DNA of 64,000 bases from Tillus elongatus (GCA_964006375.1 OZ023266.1:155999792-156063791), one strand, 5' to 3'. Numbered from the stretch's first letter, positions 1 to 13,392 are shown. Notes: generated by a model from the sequence alone, not told the origin. Numbers and translations are program-made.

Positions 1-1470
1 ATTATTGTCAGTGATTATTTAAAGAAATTTAAATGATTTTCGAGTTTAAATAAGCATAGTATTCAGCCTAAAAACGGGAGTTAAGTTGTTGTTTCTTTTT
101 TCAGACCTGTTGATTTCTTGTCGTGATCAGAAAGAATTTCTGGTTGTTATCGTACCTAAAGTCAATTGGTAATGAATTTTACTTAAGCAAGTTCACGTTT
201 TGACTGCGATTTGCAAAGTTTCCATCAAGCGAGTTCAGAACATTGATATAGGTATCAAATGGTCTTGTAATATTGGAGCAGTAACACCCACCGGCCCAAT
301 AATCTCTGATGGGAAGTCCCAGTCGTTTTCCCCAGTTTTTTCGCTCTAATTGGAGTCTGGAATCTGTGTCAGGGACTCATGATTGATCCCACCTGGAGGG
401 CATCTCCACAGGGTCACCAGGTAACCTTAATACTGGAGGACTGGTAAGTCTAAACAAATCTTTCTCTGAATCGGCAGAATTCTTATGCCGAAATCTAACA
501 TCTGAAGTTTTAATAACCTGAACTTTCAAAATCACGTAATCAAGTTTGAGCTTAAACACTATGTCAGGGAGGTGCTGTCAGCACAACTATATATTTCCTG
601 TTTAATCTCTAAGATTTTGTTAACTTTTGTAAATTTAAACACACAGTTTTTATTTATTTTCTTTTATTTTGTAATTAGCTAATTTTGTCTGTAAAATATC
701 CAACCCATACCTGTTTGAGATTTACCAACCATTTTTTTTTCACTTTGTTTGCTATTCCAAATTTAATTTGTATGAAAAAATGTATATACTTTGTTACATT
801 AACATATCTGTTTGATTGAAGAGAAATTTCTCCCCAACTTCTCCTTTCTTTTGGCGTCGGCGCAAACAACTTATTCTTACTAACGATTATCTAGATATCT
901 AAATTTCCATATTACCTGCCACTAGTCTGGGGTGCCCATAAATATAGGACTCCAAGCAGTGCGAAACAAACAAAAAAAGAACGTGAGTATCAAACTATAT
1001 CCAGATCTCTCATCCTCCTAAAAAGTGCTGCTAATCTTAATAAATTTGATAATCTGATAGATAGCTACTTTAGGGTAGGGTGTTATAGGCAATTGTGACC
1101 TCAGCATAGAGCAGATCTATATCCACCTGAGGTCAATCACATATACCACGATTCTCGTTCCCTAAAGCTTTTTTTGAAGGAGGTAACAGGGGACACATGA
1201 TGGCGTAAGTTTTGGTGTCTCGAATCCACCCCTTAGGCAGGGGCGTCAAATACCCTTAAATTTTAAACGACACCCTATGTTGAGTAACACCTCATTTTAA
1301 CGCTTTCTTAATTCTGCTCACGACAACATACACACACTTTTGGTTCGAATATGGAAATAAAATCATCAATTAAAAATAAGACGTCTCTGCGTCCTATCCA
1401 GTAATCAGGAAAATTCTCATTAGGAAAATACATCGTGCTAAAACTACACATCATCTTGTGCGATAGCGTT
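1..1470. other. No recognised gene; possible intron or intergenic DNA
   Basis: I recognise no gene here. On the minus strand, 175-560 reads as a protein-like stretch interrupted by one stop near 380, with pieces such as SPPVLRLPGDPVEMPSRW and LGLPIRDYWAGGCYC, and it is less AT-rich than its surroundings. It could be an old mobile-element reading frame or a lone exon. I cannot assign it to a family. The rest is AT-rich non-coding sequence. Confidence 0.4.
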
Positions 1471-1489
1471 GTCATTTTCCAATACTTCT

Positions 1490-1930
1490 ATAGGGTAGGT
1501 GTGCATTTCCAGTAGATCCAGATACGATACACGTTCTCAGTAGATCCAGGCACATGATATCATCCAGATTTTATGGTAGAAAGAGAGGCCCTATGACGTT
1601 GTCTCCCAATATACCCGCCCAAGTATTCAATTTCCCCGAATGTGTGTGAGGCTGGTATTTTTGCTGCGGTGTTTACACCATTCGCGCTCCCCGAATGCTG
1701 CGTTGAGTTTCTCGAAAAATTGTTGGATTTTCATCTCTCCAGTAGCGGCAATTATGGCAATAGACTTGGCCATCCAGCTGGAATGTACATTCATCGGAAA
1801 AACCGATTAAGTACAAAAAAGGTGGATTTCTTCTGACACGATCGTTCATTTCTTCACAAAACTGCACGCGGCGATCAGGATCCTCTTCGTAGCAAATTAA
1901 TTTTGTACTCGTGATGCTTATTACTTTTTA
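1490..1930 (-). pseudogene. Mariner-like transposase remnant
   Basis: The minus strand encodes part of a Tc1/mariner-type DDE transposase, the cut-and-paste enzyme that moves a DNA transposon into TA dinucleotides. Visible landmarks in order are DPDRRVQFCEEMNDRV, the first catalytic Asp in FSDECTFQLDG, the conserved CHNCRYW, and after a frameshift KLNTWAGILGDNVIGPLFLP. The block matches the central catalytic region of the DD41D-like elements elsewhere in this window (for example 35398-36487). The N-terminal helix-turn-helix and the QDGAPPH and LDFFLWG blocks are missing or unreadable. Several stops and a frameshift make it a dead fossil. Confidence 0.8.
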
Positions 1931-2164
1931 AGATTCACGGTAACTAGCTACAGAAATTCCCGAAGTACCTGCAAGTCTCCTGAGACTTAAATTTGGTTCC
2001 ATTGCGATGTGACCCAGGACAGCTACCTAATTACCGTCATTACGTACCACCTGCTTACGTTGATGTTTTCTGTTTGCAATCCAGTTTCCCAAAACCTATG
2101 CATTACATCCAACACGCACCAATGCGAAGTGTTTTTTCCCAAAAAATGACAAAGCCATGTTAAT

Positions 2165-2935
<771 letters not shown>

Positions 2936-3059
2936 TACAAAAACGCACTTGCTGAGTTCAGATTTTTTATTTAAATAATTAAGTGTTGTTGGTGAAATCG
3001 TTCCATACTAAATAGAGATGTAAAGAGTTTTTCTCTGGCTTTACAGACGCTTGTTTTTC

Positions 3060-3745
3060 TTTAAAAAAAAACAGTAATGAGGAAATTCCTACTTTTGAAT
3101 TTTGAAAAAATTCTTCAAATGACAATATATATATTTGTGGGTCGATTTTGATCAAATTTTCCGAATGCCTTTCTTTTACAAATGGCTTCGATAAGTTCGT
3201 TAGCTAGGAAAATCCGCCCAGGGCTTCCCGGAAAATGTGTTTTCTTTCGGAAAAACTTATATTTTCTGAAATGACAAAGTAGGGGCAACCAAATTTGGTA
3301 CGCGTATTTGTATTATCAAGAGCTTAAAAACAAAAAAAGTTATGGGCATTTAAAGAAAAAAAACAGTGGGGTTTTCATCAAAACATCAAAGTCGTTGTTT
3401 GAAACGTCAAAATTGGCAACATTTAGGCAAATAACCTGAAACAAATACAGATTGTGTAAAAAAATGTCGCATGAAGGTTGTTCTGCGAACCCTTAAGTTT
3501 CACCTTCAACTATCATTGCCATTAATTTTACTAAAATATTTCCAGAAATTGCATTTCATATAGACGCTTATGCTTTGGCCGTCGTTTTAGTTAAGTATAA
3601 CGTTCTATAATTTTGAGCTAATTCTCGTAGAAAAAAATCGTTAACAAAAAGACCGAGACTTTTTTACAGTCAAAAGATTTCTAGTCCCCCGATAATCCAT
3701 ATCCGGGTTTAGTTTCAGTTTTTATCTGTTCACATATATACATGG
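3060..3745 (+). mobile_element. Degenerate family H copy
   Basis: Head motif (TAATGAGG, then TTTTGAATTTTGAAAA) at 3073-3115, a TA tract decayed to about ten bases near 3125, and the tail beginning at GGGTCGATTTTGATCAAATT. A second head fragment with CATATCCGGGTTTAG follows at 3650-3735. The shrunken TA tract shows that the tract is lost as copies age. Confidence 0.6.
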
Positions 3746-3928
3746 TGACGCATTTCTGCAGTAAAGCTCAATATAGTTGTTATTATACAAGATACGAGAG
3801 AAAGTTGTCTACGTTAATTATAAAGTGCCTTGAACTGCATCTTCTAAAATTACAACTTATAAAATTATTTTGACAATCACAGGTGCCTCATAAGTCGTTG
3901 GTGATACGTAATTTTTTTACTGGAACAC

Positions 3929-4046
<118 letters not shown>

Positions 4047-4361
4047 TCTCATTACTGTTGCATTTTTTAACGAAATACGATGCATGTTTATAAGAAAGAA
4101 ATCGAGACGCGGTAAGTTTGTTTTGGAGAGAGTTTTCATTAAATACTTCAAATTCCACTAACTCATTTTTATATTAACCAAAGGTTTGTTGGCTAGTTTG
4201 ATTTTCTGTTGATGGCGTTCAAGGCCAATTGGATGCAGAGGAAAATGGGCACTTGTGAACCAGACAATAAGTCTCATTTTGTTTTAGTCGGTTTTAATTT
4301 TCCACAATATTGTAATATTATTAACTTTTGTGTGATTATGTTTGCTTTTAGTCAATTTTCG

Positions 4362-4478
4362 TAGAAAAAATTCACTAATGGGGAGATCCTGACTTTTGAA
4401 TTTTGAAACATTGTTTGCAAATAAGCGCGAACTAGGACCCCTAGAACCCATATCCGGGGTCAGTTTTAATTTTTATAT

Positions 4479-4570
<92 letters not shown>

Positions 4571-4840
4571 CACACCGATAACTCAAAAAATAATAGGCCG
4601 ATTTTGATAAAATTTGGCATGTACTTTTCCTTGTTTAAGTGGCTTTTTATCTCAAAAAATAAAAAAGCGATTATAACAAAATGTGGTAGGTAGATTAAGG
4701 ATATAAATAGTAAACTATACGCCAAAATTTATATTTCTATATTACAAGAAAAAGTTATAATATATTTTAATTTATATATTTGGTGCCAGATCATTTCTAT
4801 TAAAATGCACTACCATAACGCACTTGCTGCGTCCAGGCTT
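4362..4840 (+). mobile_element. Short complete-looking family H copy
   Basis: Starts at the half-palindrome AATTTTCGTAGAAAAAATTC, continues through the head (GAACCCATATCCGGGGTCAG), the (TA)n tract, a shortened tail (GATAACTCAAAAAATAATAG and the 4640-4790 variant block), and ends at the hairpin ACGCACTTGCTGCGT at about 4821-4835. At under 500 bp it is the shortest copy here with both ends. Confidence 0.7.
4482..4566. repeat. (TA)n microsatellite
   Basis: TA tract inside the short family H copy, between head and tail. Confidence 0.99.
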
Positions 4841-5460
4841 TTTTAGTTGCTTGGCCTTGTTTAAAACATTATCGGTTTTGAGTTAATTAAATCAGTATTT
4901 TACTTTCGTTAAATCAATCTGTTATCTGCTCGATTAGTTGTTATCTGCTTGATTACTATGTGAAATATGAGTAAGTATTTACTTGAAATAAATTAATTTA
5001 CATTGAATTAATCACGACCGGAATGAACATATGTCAATATCAATCTTCAGTAAGCAAATTCTAAAATTAATTCCATCAGAATCAGCATTAATCAACTTAA
5101 TTTAGTAAACGTATTCAATAGAGTGGATATGTTATCCAACAACCAATGTAAGTTGGATCGATCTTGTAATTTAAACGAGCTTTGCTTGGTTCGTATCTAG
5201 TTAACACAGGAAATAGCGTAAGAATCCAATTGTTGGCACTATAAGGCACTGTTCAGATTATACCATGTACAAGAATGTTTCTTTCAATTTGTAATGCAAA
5301 ATATTGTTACTTAATGGATAACTCAAGTTTTATTTATAAAAAAAATTATTCCGATATTTGTTAGGTGAAAAATGATTGCATGTCTTTCATATTCACTAAT
5401 TATTGGCACCTTGTTCTAATAACTAGCACCTATTGTTGGTAATAAACAGAGTGGTAGTGA
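4841..5460. other. No recognised feature
   Basis: AT-rich sequence without an open frame or a repeat match elsewhere in the window. It may hold the decayed 5' part of the LINE that becomes readable at 5464. Confidence 0.5.
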
Positions 5461-5463
5461 TTT

Positions 5464-5730
5464 AAAGGTTGTACCCAAATTTGTTGCTCTCCATGTGTTA
5501 CGGTTGGAACCAAATACTTCTGTTGAACAAGTCCAACAGCATCTTAAGGAGGAGTTTCCTGAAGTGACATGTGAGAGACTAGAGACTTGAAACGAAACAA
5601 AAAGGCCAGTATGCTTCTTTTAAGGTTTGTGTTTATGAACATAATTTCAGAAAGGCCCTGGACCCTACTGTCTGGCCAGCTGGTGCATGTATAAATAGGT
5701 TTTTCTTCCCGCGCCTGCGACCGACAACGA
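5464..5730 (+). pseudogene. Non-LTR retrotransposon ORF1 (gag-like), C-terminal fragment
   Basis: A protein-like reading begins VVPKFVALHVLRLEPNTSVE, shifts frame near 5590, and continues as YASFKVCVYEHNFRKALDP followed by TVWPAGACINRFFFPR. The layout (a short RRM-like fold, then a Phe/Trp-Pro segment and a basic end) is what one sees at the C-terminus of the RNA-binding ORF1 protein of Jockey/CR1-type LINEs. The endonuclease of ORF2 starts almost directly after it, the normal order. A stop and at least one frameshift show that it is inactive. Confidence 0.65.
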
Positions 5731-5734
5731 ATCT

Positions 5735-8228
5735 GTGATATTTGACCCAAACATTGTGATTTTAAATACGCAGAGTTCAAATATAAACAAAATTAATGAA
5801 CTTTTAATTGACTTGGGACATTTCAAATATGTAAATTTTATGTGTTTCACAGAAACTTGGCAAACTAACGATTCGATCACTTATTTAAAAATCGGTGGTT
5901 ACAGCCTGGGTAGTTTCTTTTGTAGAAGTGTCAGTAAGGGAGGAGGGGTAGCGATTTATTTTAAGAATAACCTATCCATTAAAAAAATTAATGTAGAACA
6001 ATTTTGCATTGAGAAAGAATTTGAAGTCTGTGGTATATGTTATTATTATAACGACGTTAAAACTTGTATTTTAAATTGTTATCGCTAACTTTCAAGTAAT
6101 GGTGTTTTTATTAACCAGCTTTTTGATATGCTGAATTATTTGATCAGACCCGGTGTACGTTTTGTTCTTACTGGTGATTTCAACTTAGATTGCTATGGAA
6201 TTGTAAGTAAAGGGTTTGATATGTTGTCTAACATGCTAAGATGTTTCAATATGACTCATGTAGTTGGGTGGCCTACCAGAGTAACGGATAATACTCTTAG
6301 TACCATCGACAATGCTTGGGAAAATGTTTTTGCTGCCAGCAACATTGATGAGGGGTATAAGGATTTTCACGAGTTATTTCTTTCTTACTTTCATTTATAT
6401 TTTCCACTACGTAAGATATATAGGAAACAATCAAAGAGCCTCTAGTTCAAGACTTAAAAACCTATTTTTATTGAGAAGTGTTTCTCCTCAGGTGGATGAT
6501 TCTTACAGGGCTGCAAGGGCTGCTCATAAAAAAACTTGTAAGATGTACTAAAAGAAATTTCTGCCAACATAGGATTCTGGCTTCTAAAAATCCGACTAAA
6601 GCCGCATGGCATCTGATTTTGGAACTAAATGGCAAGCAGGTCAATGAACATAACAATATTGTAATACGACACGAAGAGGGGCGAGTTACGGATCCAAGGG
6701 AAATCGTTAACTTATTCAATTCATTCTCTGTAGAAGCACCTAAAAATATTATTAAAAACATTCCTAAGGACTTAAATCCTTTAAACGTTTACACAAAACC
6801 CAATAACAAAACAATGTATTTACTGCCTTTTAATGAAGACGAGTTGTATATTTTGCTAATAAAAAAATAAAAATAAGTCTTCGTGCGGTCGAGACCAAAT
6901 TCCACCTTTTTTAGTTAAGAATGTTTTAAGACATATTATAAAGCCTCTTGCCTGCTTAGTAAATCTTTCATTTGAGTCGGGTATCTTTCCTAGTGACCTA
7001 AAGGTTGGTAAGGGCTTTCTTTTAATAAAAAAGAATGATCCAATTATTTTGAACAACTATCGGCTGATTACATTATTTATGACTTTTTCATAAGTATTTG
7101 AATATAGCTATCTAAATCGCTTGGAACAATTTTTGCAGTCGTGTGGTATATTGTCTGCCTGTCAGCATGGCTTTAGAGAGGGGTCACTCCACTAAAACGG
7201 CTCTAAATTATTTCTATCAGGGCTTAGTCACTTATTTGGAGGCTGGCGAGTGCCCTGTTGGGATTTTTTGTGATCTCAGCAGGGTCTTCGATTATGTTGA
7301 TCATAGGATGCTGTGTGACAGGCTTTATTGTTATGGTTTGAGAGGTAATGCGCTTGGCTAGATTGACAGGGGCAGAGAACAGTATACTGAGATAAAGTTC
7401 AAGACATCAAAACGAATAAGTAGGGTATGTTCTGAGCGTGTTGTTGTTCCTACTGGTGTGCCTCAAGGCTCAGTACTGGGCCCTATTCTTTTTACCCTTT
7501 ACGTCAATGAACTTGATAAAGTATCTCCTGATGCGCATTTTACTATATATTTTCTGAAAAGACAGATGATGCTTTGAGTAATAAATGTCATCATGTTTTT
7601 AATAACTTAAAGAGTTCGTTGTCTCGGTGTACGATATATTTTAATTCGTCGAAGACAGAGATGGAGAGATTTCATCCGCGTCGGAGGGAAGTTGATATAC
7701 TTAGTGTGGGTGTTGACAATACTTATCTAACGTGTGTCAATAACTACAAGTTCCTTGGAGTACACGTTGATGAACATCTCACCTGGAAATTGCACTGTAC
7801 GACGTTGGTTTCAAGGCTTGCATCTCTTAATTTTTATTTATATAAGAAATGTTTTGACTGAAAAGCAATTAATATCTTTATACTACAGTTATATTGATTC
7901 TAGACTGAGGTACGGTATATGTCTGTGGGGTAATACTACCTTACTGCATGCTGTCTTTATCGCTCAAAAAAGAATAATACGCTCTATTTTCAACATATAA
8001 AAGATGACGTCATACCGGGTCTACTTTTCTAGTCATAAAATTTTAACTGTGATATGTTTATATAATTTAGAGTTGTGTATATATGTTTTTAAAAATGGTG
8101 ATAAATTTAGACTAAACAATGATGTTCAGGCTAGTAACTTTTATGTTCCGTATGCTAGAACTAAGATGATAAAAGACTCTCCAAACTGTATTGGATTAAA
8201 AATATTTAATCTCTTCCTAATAATTTAA
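5735..8228 (+). pseudogene. LINE ORF2: endonuclease / reverse transcriptase, broken
   Basis: ORF2 nicks target DNA and reverse-transcribes the element RNA onto it. Visible parts in order: the apurinic-type endonuclease (CFTETWQTNDS near 5860, GGGVAIYFK, LTGDFNLDCYG near 6170), a linker, then the reverse transcriptase with ACQHGFREGHSTKTALNYF near 7160, FCDLSRVFDYVDH near 7270 and VPTGVPQGSVLGPILFTLYV near 7450. The catalytic YADD block is destroyed (IYFLKRQMML near 7550). The C-terminal region reads FLGVHVDEHLTWKLH and YGICLWGNTTLLH. At least six frameshifts or stops split the frame, so it cannot make a working enzyme. No RNase H domain is seen. Confidence 0.85.
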
Positions 8229-8392
8229 AAAATATCCAAAATATTAAGGTGTTTAAAAGTCAAGTTTCTTCTTTTCTACCAGACCAGTGTTTTTATACGT
8301 TAAATGAATATTTTAATGTTGTGAAAAATTAATTATTGTAAAAGGCTGACGAATCCAATGTAGCTTGTATGCTGTCAAAATGCATAATAAAG

Positions 8393-8571
<179 letters not shown>

Positions 8572-8774
8572 GGTGGCTATCACGAAGACTCTTAGGAACC
8601 GTTATCCATTAAACACAAAGTAGGACAATCTTACATTTAATTTATAGAGTTTAATGATTATTGTATGTTTGCTGTTACCCTGTTAATTTTTTAAATAAAA
8701 TTCACTAAAAAGTATACATAATCTTGTGGTTCTACAATGAGAAGCCTAAAAAAATTAAATAATAGGTAATTATG

Positions 8775-9210
8775 CAAGAAATGGTTATTTATACACGAAC
8801 CTAATATGAACAAAAATTTTGTTTGGAGACATATAAAGTGTTTGGAAGGACTCGTCACCACTTTCTCGTTCTTCCTCTCTTTCAGATTGGTGGTCTGAAT
8901 ACTCACTATGTATTTCCACATCGCTCAAGTCATCAGCACCTTCATCAAAAGTTTCTGATTGCTCTTCCTCAATATTAGGATTTTCATTTACGTGCTCTGC
9001 ATAATATTCCAGCTCTGCTTATGTTGGCGAGAGTCGCGACATTAAACGCACTCTACTTTTTGAAAAATTATACAGTATCCTGGGGTCAGACAAGGCCCCA
9101 ACAAATCCAGAGTACAAAGCCACCCAAGGTTCGTTGATCGAAGTTAAACTTTCCAGATTGTGTCCAGTACCAATCCAAGAAAATGCTTCTTTGTGTGACA
9201 CGCTGTACAA
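8775..9210 (-). pseudogene. Acidic open frame, possibly a piggyBac-type N-terminus
   Basis: One minus-strand frame runs for about 140 codons with a single stop near 9019. After that stop come AELEYYAEHVNENPN and the strongly acidic NIEEEQSETFDEGADDLSD, then SEREEERESGDESF and TLYMSPNK. Long Asp/Glu-rich starts followed by an aromatic-Lys segment are usual in piggyBac-family transposases, but I see no DDE core, so this is a suggestion only. It could equally be the end of an unknown host exon. It lies within or beyond the missing 3' part of MCORP but does not resemble that family. Confidence 0.3.
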
Positions 9211-9229
9211 ATTACATGCAAAATAGATA

Positions 9230-9247
9230 TACTACTACTACTACTAC
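9230..9247. repeat. (TAC)n microsatellite
   Basis: Six TAC units upstream of a family H copy. Confidence 0.8.
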
Positions 9248-9362
9248 GAGCTTATGAAGCCAAGGAAAAAGTGCATCTCTATTTAAATGAACCTATACTT
9301 AATCAACTGTGCCAGTTATTTTAGCGAATTTTTTTTTTTAATTCGCTTATGGGGAGATCTGT

Positions 9363-9365
<3 letters not shown>

Positions 9366-9458
<93 letters not shown>
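9366..9458. repeat. (TA)n microsatellite
   Basis: TA tract between the head and tail of the family H copy. Confidence 0.99.
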
Positions 9459-9461
<3 letters not shown>

Positions 9462-10034
9462 ACCGATAACTCAAAAAATAATGGACCGATCTTGATAAAA
9501 TTTTCAGAGTACCTTCCTTTTGCAAGTGGCTTGGATAAGTTCGTTAGCCAGGAAAATCAGACCAGGTTTTCCCGAAAAATTTTGTATTTTCTTTATAAAA
9601 AAATTCATATCTCCAGAAGTAACAAAGTAAGGGCAACCAAATTTGGTGCACGTGTTTACATTATAAAGAGCGAATTCTGTACCAAAACTTAGGTCCATAG
9701 CTTTAAAGACAAAGAAGTTATGGGCAGTTAAAGCAATAAATGTTGGAGTTTTCCTCAAAACGTCAAACTCGCAATTTTAAACGTCAAAAATGGCAATGTT
9801 TAGGCAAAGAATGTGAAACAAATACCGTTTGTGAAAAGAAAATGTTGCAAGAAGAGTGTTCTGCGAACCCTTAAGTTTCAGATTCAACCGTCATTGCCCT
9901 TCATTTTACTAAAATGTTTACAGAAAATCCATTTTAAATAAACCCTTTCTCTGGTGCTTTGGCTGTCAGCTTAGTTAAGTTTGGTAGCTGTTTGGATATT
10001 TATTTGTAGGTTTAGTGAAATTTATGGTTTAACG

Positions 10035-11045
10035 GCCTATAATTTTTTTTAGCTAATTATCGTGGAACAAATTTGTTAATGCATTTTTGCATTTTTTATC
10101 GAAATATGATGCGTTTATCTTTAAAAAAATCTGGACGCAGTAAGTGCGTTTTGGTTGCGAATATTCGGTAAATTTGCAGTTAAGCTGCCGAACGCTTTTC
10201 AAAACACTGTTTTCAGAAACCTGCCTAGGGCTCCCCCCGGATCCACAAACCCCAAGAAAAATTTCTTGTTTACACTCCCCAAGGAAGTTACGGGACCAGG
10301 AGTGAGTAGGGGTGCATAATTTTTTTAGCTAATTTTTTTAGAACAGATTCGTTAATGTAATTTAGCATTTTTTATCGAAATATGATGCGTTTATAAAAAA
10401 AAATCTGGACGCAGTAAGTGCGTTTTGGTAGCGAATTTTCGGTAAATTTGCAGTTTAGCTCCCGAACGCTTTTCAAAACACTGTTTTCAGAAACCTGCCT
10501 AGGGCCCCCCCTGGATGCACAAACCCCAAGAAAAATTTCTTGTTCACACTCCCCAAGGAAGTTACTGGACCAGGAGTGAGTAGGGGTGTATAATTTTTTT
10601 TAACTAATTTTCGTAGAACAAATTCGTGAATGCATTTTTCCATTTTTTATCGAAATATGATGCGTTTGCAAGAAAAAAATCTGGACGCAGTAAGTGCGTT
10701 TTGGTAGCGAATTTTCGATAAATTTGCTGTTTAGCTCCCGAACGCTTTTCAAAAAACTGTTTTCAGAAACCTGCCTAGGCTCCCATCCCTCTAGATCCAC
10801 AAACCCCAAGAAAAATTTCTTGTTCACACTTCCCAAGGAAGTTACGAGACCAGGAGTGAGTAGGGGTGCATAATTTTTTTAACTAATTTTCGTAGAACAA
10901 ATTCGTTAATGCATTTTTGCATTTTTTATCGAAATATGATGCGTTTGTAAGAAAAAAATCTGGACGCAGTAAGTGCGTTTTGGTAGCAAATTTTCGGTAA
11001 ATTTGCAGTTTAGCTCCCGAACGTTTTTCAAAAAACTGTTCAGAA
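10035..11045 (+). repeat. Tandem array, period about 270-282 bp
   Basis: Four repeats of a block that carries GCATTTTTGCATTTTTTATC, GGACGCAGTAAGTGCG, GAACGCTTTTCAAAA and a GC-richer part (AAACCTGCCTAGGGC, GACCAGGAGTGAGTAGGGG). The GGACGCAGTAAGTGCG landmark falls at about 10134, 10404, 10682 and 10964. The last unit is incomplete. The GC-richer half appears nowhere else in the window. Confidence 0.9.
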
Positions 11046-11556
11046 ACCTGCAGGTGAGGTCCTAGTAATGTCTCTGAAAACAATTTGTTGAAAAGCGTTC
11101 GGGTGCTAATCTGCAAATTTACCAAAGTTTCATTAAATCCTTCAAATTTCAATAACTCAATTTGCTATTAACGTAAGCTTTGTTGGATAGAAAACCAACA
11201 TTTAAGTTTATTTTCGGAAAATTTTTGTATATTTTCAAACCATAAGTAATTTTGATAAAATATAGTACATTGTTTCTACTACATAGGCTATACCGGTAAT
11301 CAGATTGATGCCTGCTCGCATTTGCTATTAAAAACATTTTTATGGAAAATCACTTCCATAACACATTTGCTGCATCTAGACTTTTGAAAAATGTTTATAT
11401 ATTTTCAAACAATAAATTTGTTTCAATGAAATATGATACATTGTTTCTACTATATAGGCAACCAAGTTTGATGCCTGCTTTCATCAAAGAAAGACATTTG
11501 CTATTAAAAATATTTTAAAGAAAATTCGCTACCATAACGCACTTGCTGCGTCCCGA

Positions 11557-11879
11557 GATTTTTCATTGTGCATATAGTCTAATAAATATACTATTTCTGG
11601 AAGTGATAAGGGTGGCTATGCGAAGCTTAAAACCTATCATAAGCACTGATTGGTATAATATATACTTTTGCATCACTCTTACTTCATCACTTACGCAGTT
11701 CACCACAAAACACTTTTAGACCTAAAGATTGTGTTGCCAACAATGATGACTTTATAAGAAAGAAGTTTTTCCTCTAATGAAACCAAACTTGCTGGTAAAT
11801 CGATCGTTAGGGACAAAATTATTTGTCGTAAATTGGGTTAATTAAAGTAACGATACTATATAAAAATAGAAATATTTAC
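11557..11879. other. MCORP intron, no other feature seen
   Basis: AT-rich sequence after the MCORP exon on the minus strand. No next exon is recognisable. Confidence 0.5.
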
Positions 11880-12095
11880 CTTGATCTATCAGGATGATTT
11901 CAACAGAGGCATCACGTGGTATATACTCCACGTGAACACATTCACATACATCTTGGTTCTCACATTTCTCAGGTTTTTGAAGAGCGTTACACAAAACGTG
12001 TAGAGGCACATCGTCAGTTTGTGTAAGCAGTGGTGAGGACGGGTATGTAAATGTTAAGTTGTTTATTCTGTAAATCTTGGAGCGAGGGTCCACAT
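11880..12095 (-). CDS. MCORP: MCORP exon: linker of the third cupredoxin domain
   Basis: This 216-nt exon has an acceptor (TTATTTTCACAG) and a donor (CAAG|GTAAAT). It enters with two bases and leaves with one, so it completes the codon left open by exon 29130-30193 (joined as SSE-N-VDPRSKIY). The peptide contains IYRINNLTFTYPSSPLLTQ, then a Cys-rich piece (LCNALQKPEKCENQDVCECVH) and VEIILIDQ. This is the segment that in insect laccases comes just before the C-terminal copper site, with the same Pro-Ser-Ser-Pro and paired Cys. The next exon, which would carry the HPxHxH and HCH ligands in true laccases, was not found below 11880. Confidence 0.88.
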
Positions 12096-12295
12096 CTGTG
12101 AAAATAACAAAAATATAAGGTTTCCAAAATATAGGATAATTAAATTAATTGTTATAAAGAGAAAAATAATATCAAAGTAAAATGCAACTAATGCACGAAT
12201 TAGACTGAGATGGTCGTTTACATTTTTAGACAGTTGTCGATTTTTAACGAATCTTCGTAGCAAAATCCGCTATTGAGAACGCGACTTTTGAATTT

Positions 12296-12914
12296 GGAAA
12301 AAGTCTGGACGCAGCAAGTGCGTTATGGTAGTGAATTTTCATAGAAATGATCTGGCACAAAATATTTTATTATAACTTTTTTTCCCTGTAACATAGAAAT
12401 GTTAATTTTGGTGTATAGTTTACTTTTTATATCGTAAACCTACCTACCAAATTTGGTTATCATATATTTTTATTTTTTAAGATAAAATTTTTTTTCAAAT
12501 GAGAACTCAAAATTTTTCCGGAAAATTTTGTCCGATTTTTTTGATTATCGAACTTGTCAAAGCCTTTTAGAAAAGGAAGGTACGTGCCAAATTTTATCAA
12601 AATCGGCGTATTATTCTTTAAGATAAGAATTTTTTTCGAATGAAAACTCAAAATTTTCCCGGAAAACCTCGTCCGATTTTCCTGACTAACAAACTTGTCA
12701 AAGCTATTTACAAAAGAAAGGTACATGCCAAATTTTATTAAAATCGGCTAATTACTTTTTGAGATAATAATTTTTTTCGAATGAAAACTCAAAATTTTCC
12801 CAGAAAACCTCCTCCGATTTTCCTGACTAACGAACTTATCCAAGCTATTTACAAAAGAAAAGTACATGCCAAATTTTATCAAAATCGGCCCATTATTTTT
12901 TGAGTTATCGGTGT

Positions 12915-13005
<91 letters not shown>

Positions 13006-13134
13006 CTGACCCCGGATATGGGTTCTAGGGGTCCTAGATCGCGCTCATTTGAAGAAATTTTTTCAAAATTCAAAAGTCGAGATCTCCTCATTAGTGAATT
13101 TTTTCTAAGAAAATTCACTAAAAATGTCTTCAAA
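12296..13134 (-). mobile_element. Family H repeat, minus orientation
   Basis: Both ends are present. The terminal hairpin side reads CTGGACGCAGCAAGTGCGTT, followed by GGTAGTGAATTTTCAT; the opposite end is the palindrome AGTGAATTTTTTCTAAGAAA with its partner half. The tail contains three tandem degenerate copies of a roughly 115-bp piece (12480-12900) built around AAAATTTTCCCGGAAAACC. Confidence 0.75.
12927..13005. repeat. (TA)n microsatellite
   Basis: TA tract of the minus-oriented family H copy, with a (CATA)n lead-in as at 2650. Confidence 0.99.
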
Positions 13135-13150
13135 CGAGCGCCAACTAGAA

Positions 13151-13268
<118 letters not shown>

Positions 13269-13392
13269 CAGAAAGATTTCCGCGGTCTTTAATGTGAGAC
13301 ATGCTTGGTTCTCGGGTTAAACCGCGTCCAGAATTTATGGAAACTCGACGTTTCGGCTCCTGTTTTGGAGCTATTTTCAAGACGTAAAGGAA

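Larger units (their letters stand above)
9325..11556 (+). mobile_element. Family H copy with amplified internal block
   Basis: Starts at the palindrome AGCGAATT...AATTCGCTTATGG, has the truncated head GGGGAGATCTGTGTTTATA, the (TA)n tract, the tail (CCGATAACTCAAAAAATAAT), then four tandem copies of the 3' subterminal block, and ends at ACGCACTTGCTGCGT (about 11538-11552). The junction GAGATCTGTGTTTATA is the intact version of the site that Jockey copy 47496-50803 interrupts. Confidence 0.75.

Noticed and set aside
377..559. Possible C-terminal MCORP exon near the window start
   Set aside because: No HPxHxH- or HCH-like pattern, no Cys pattern of that domain, and no phase-matching acceptor was found.
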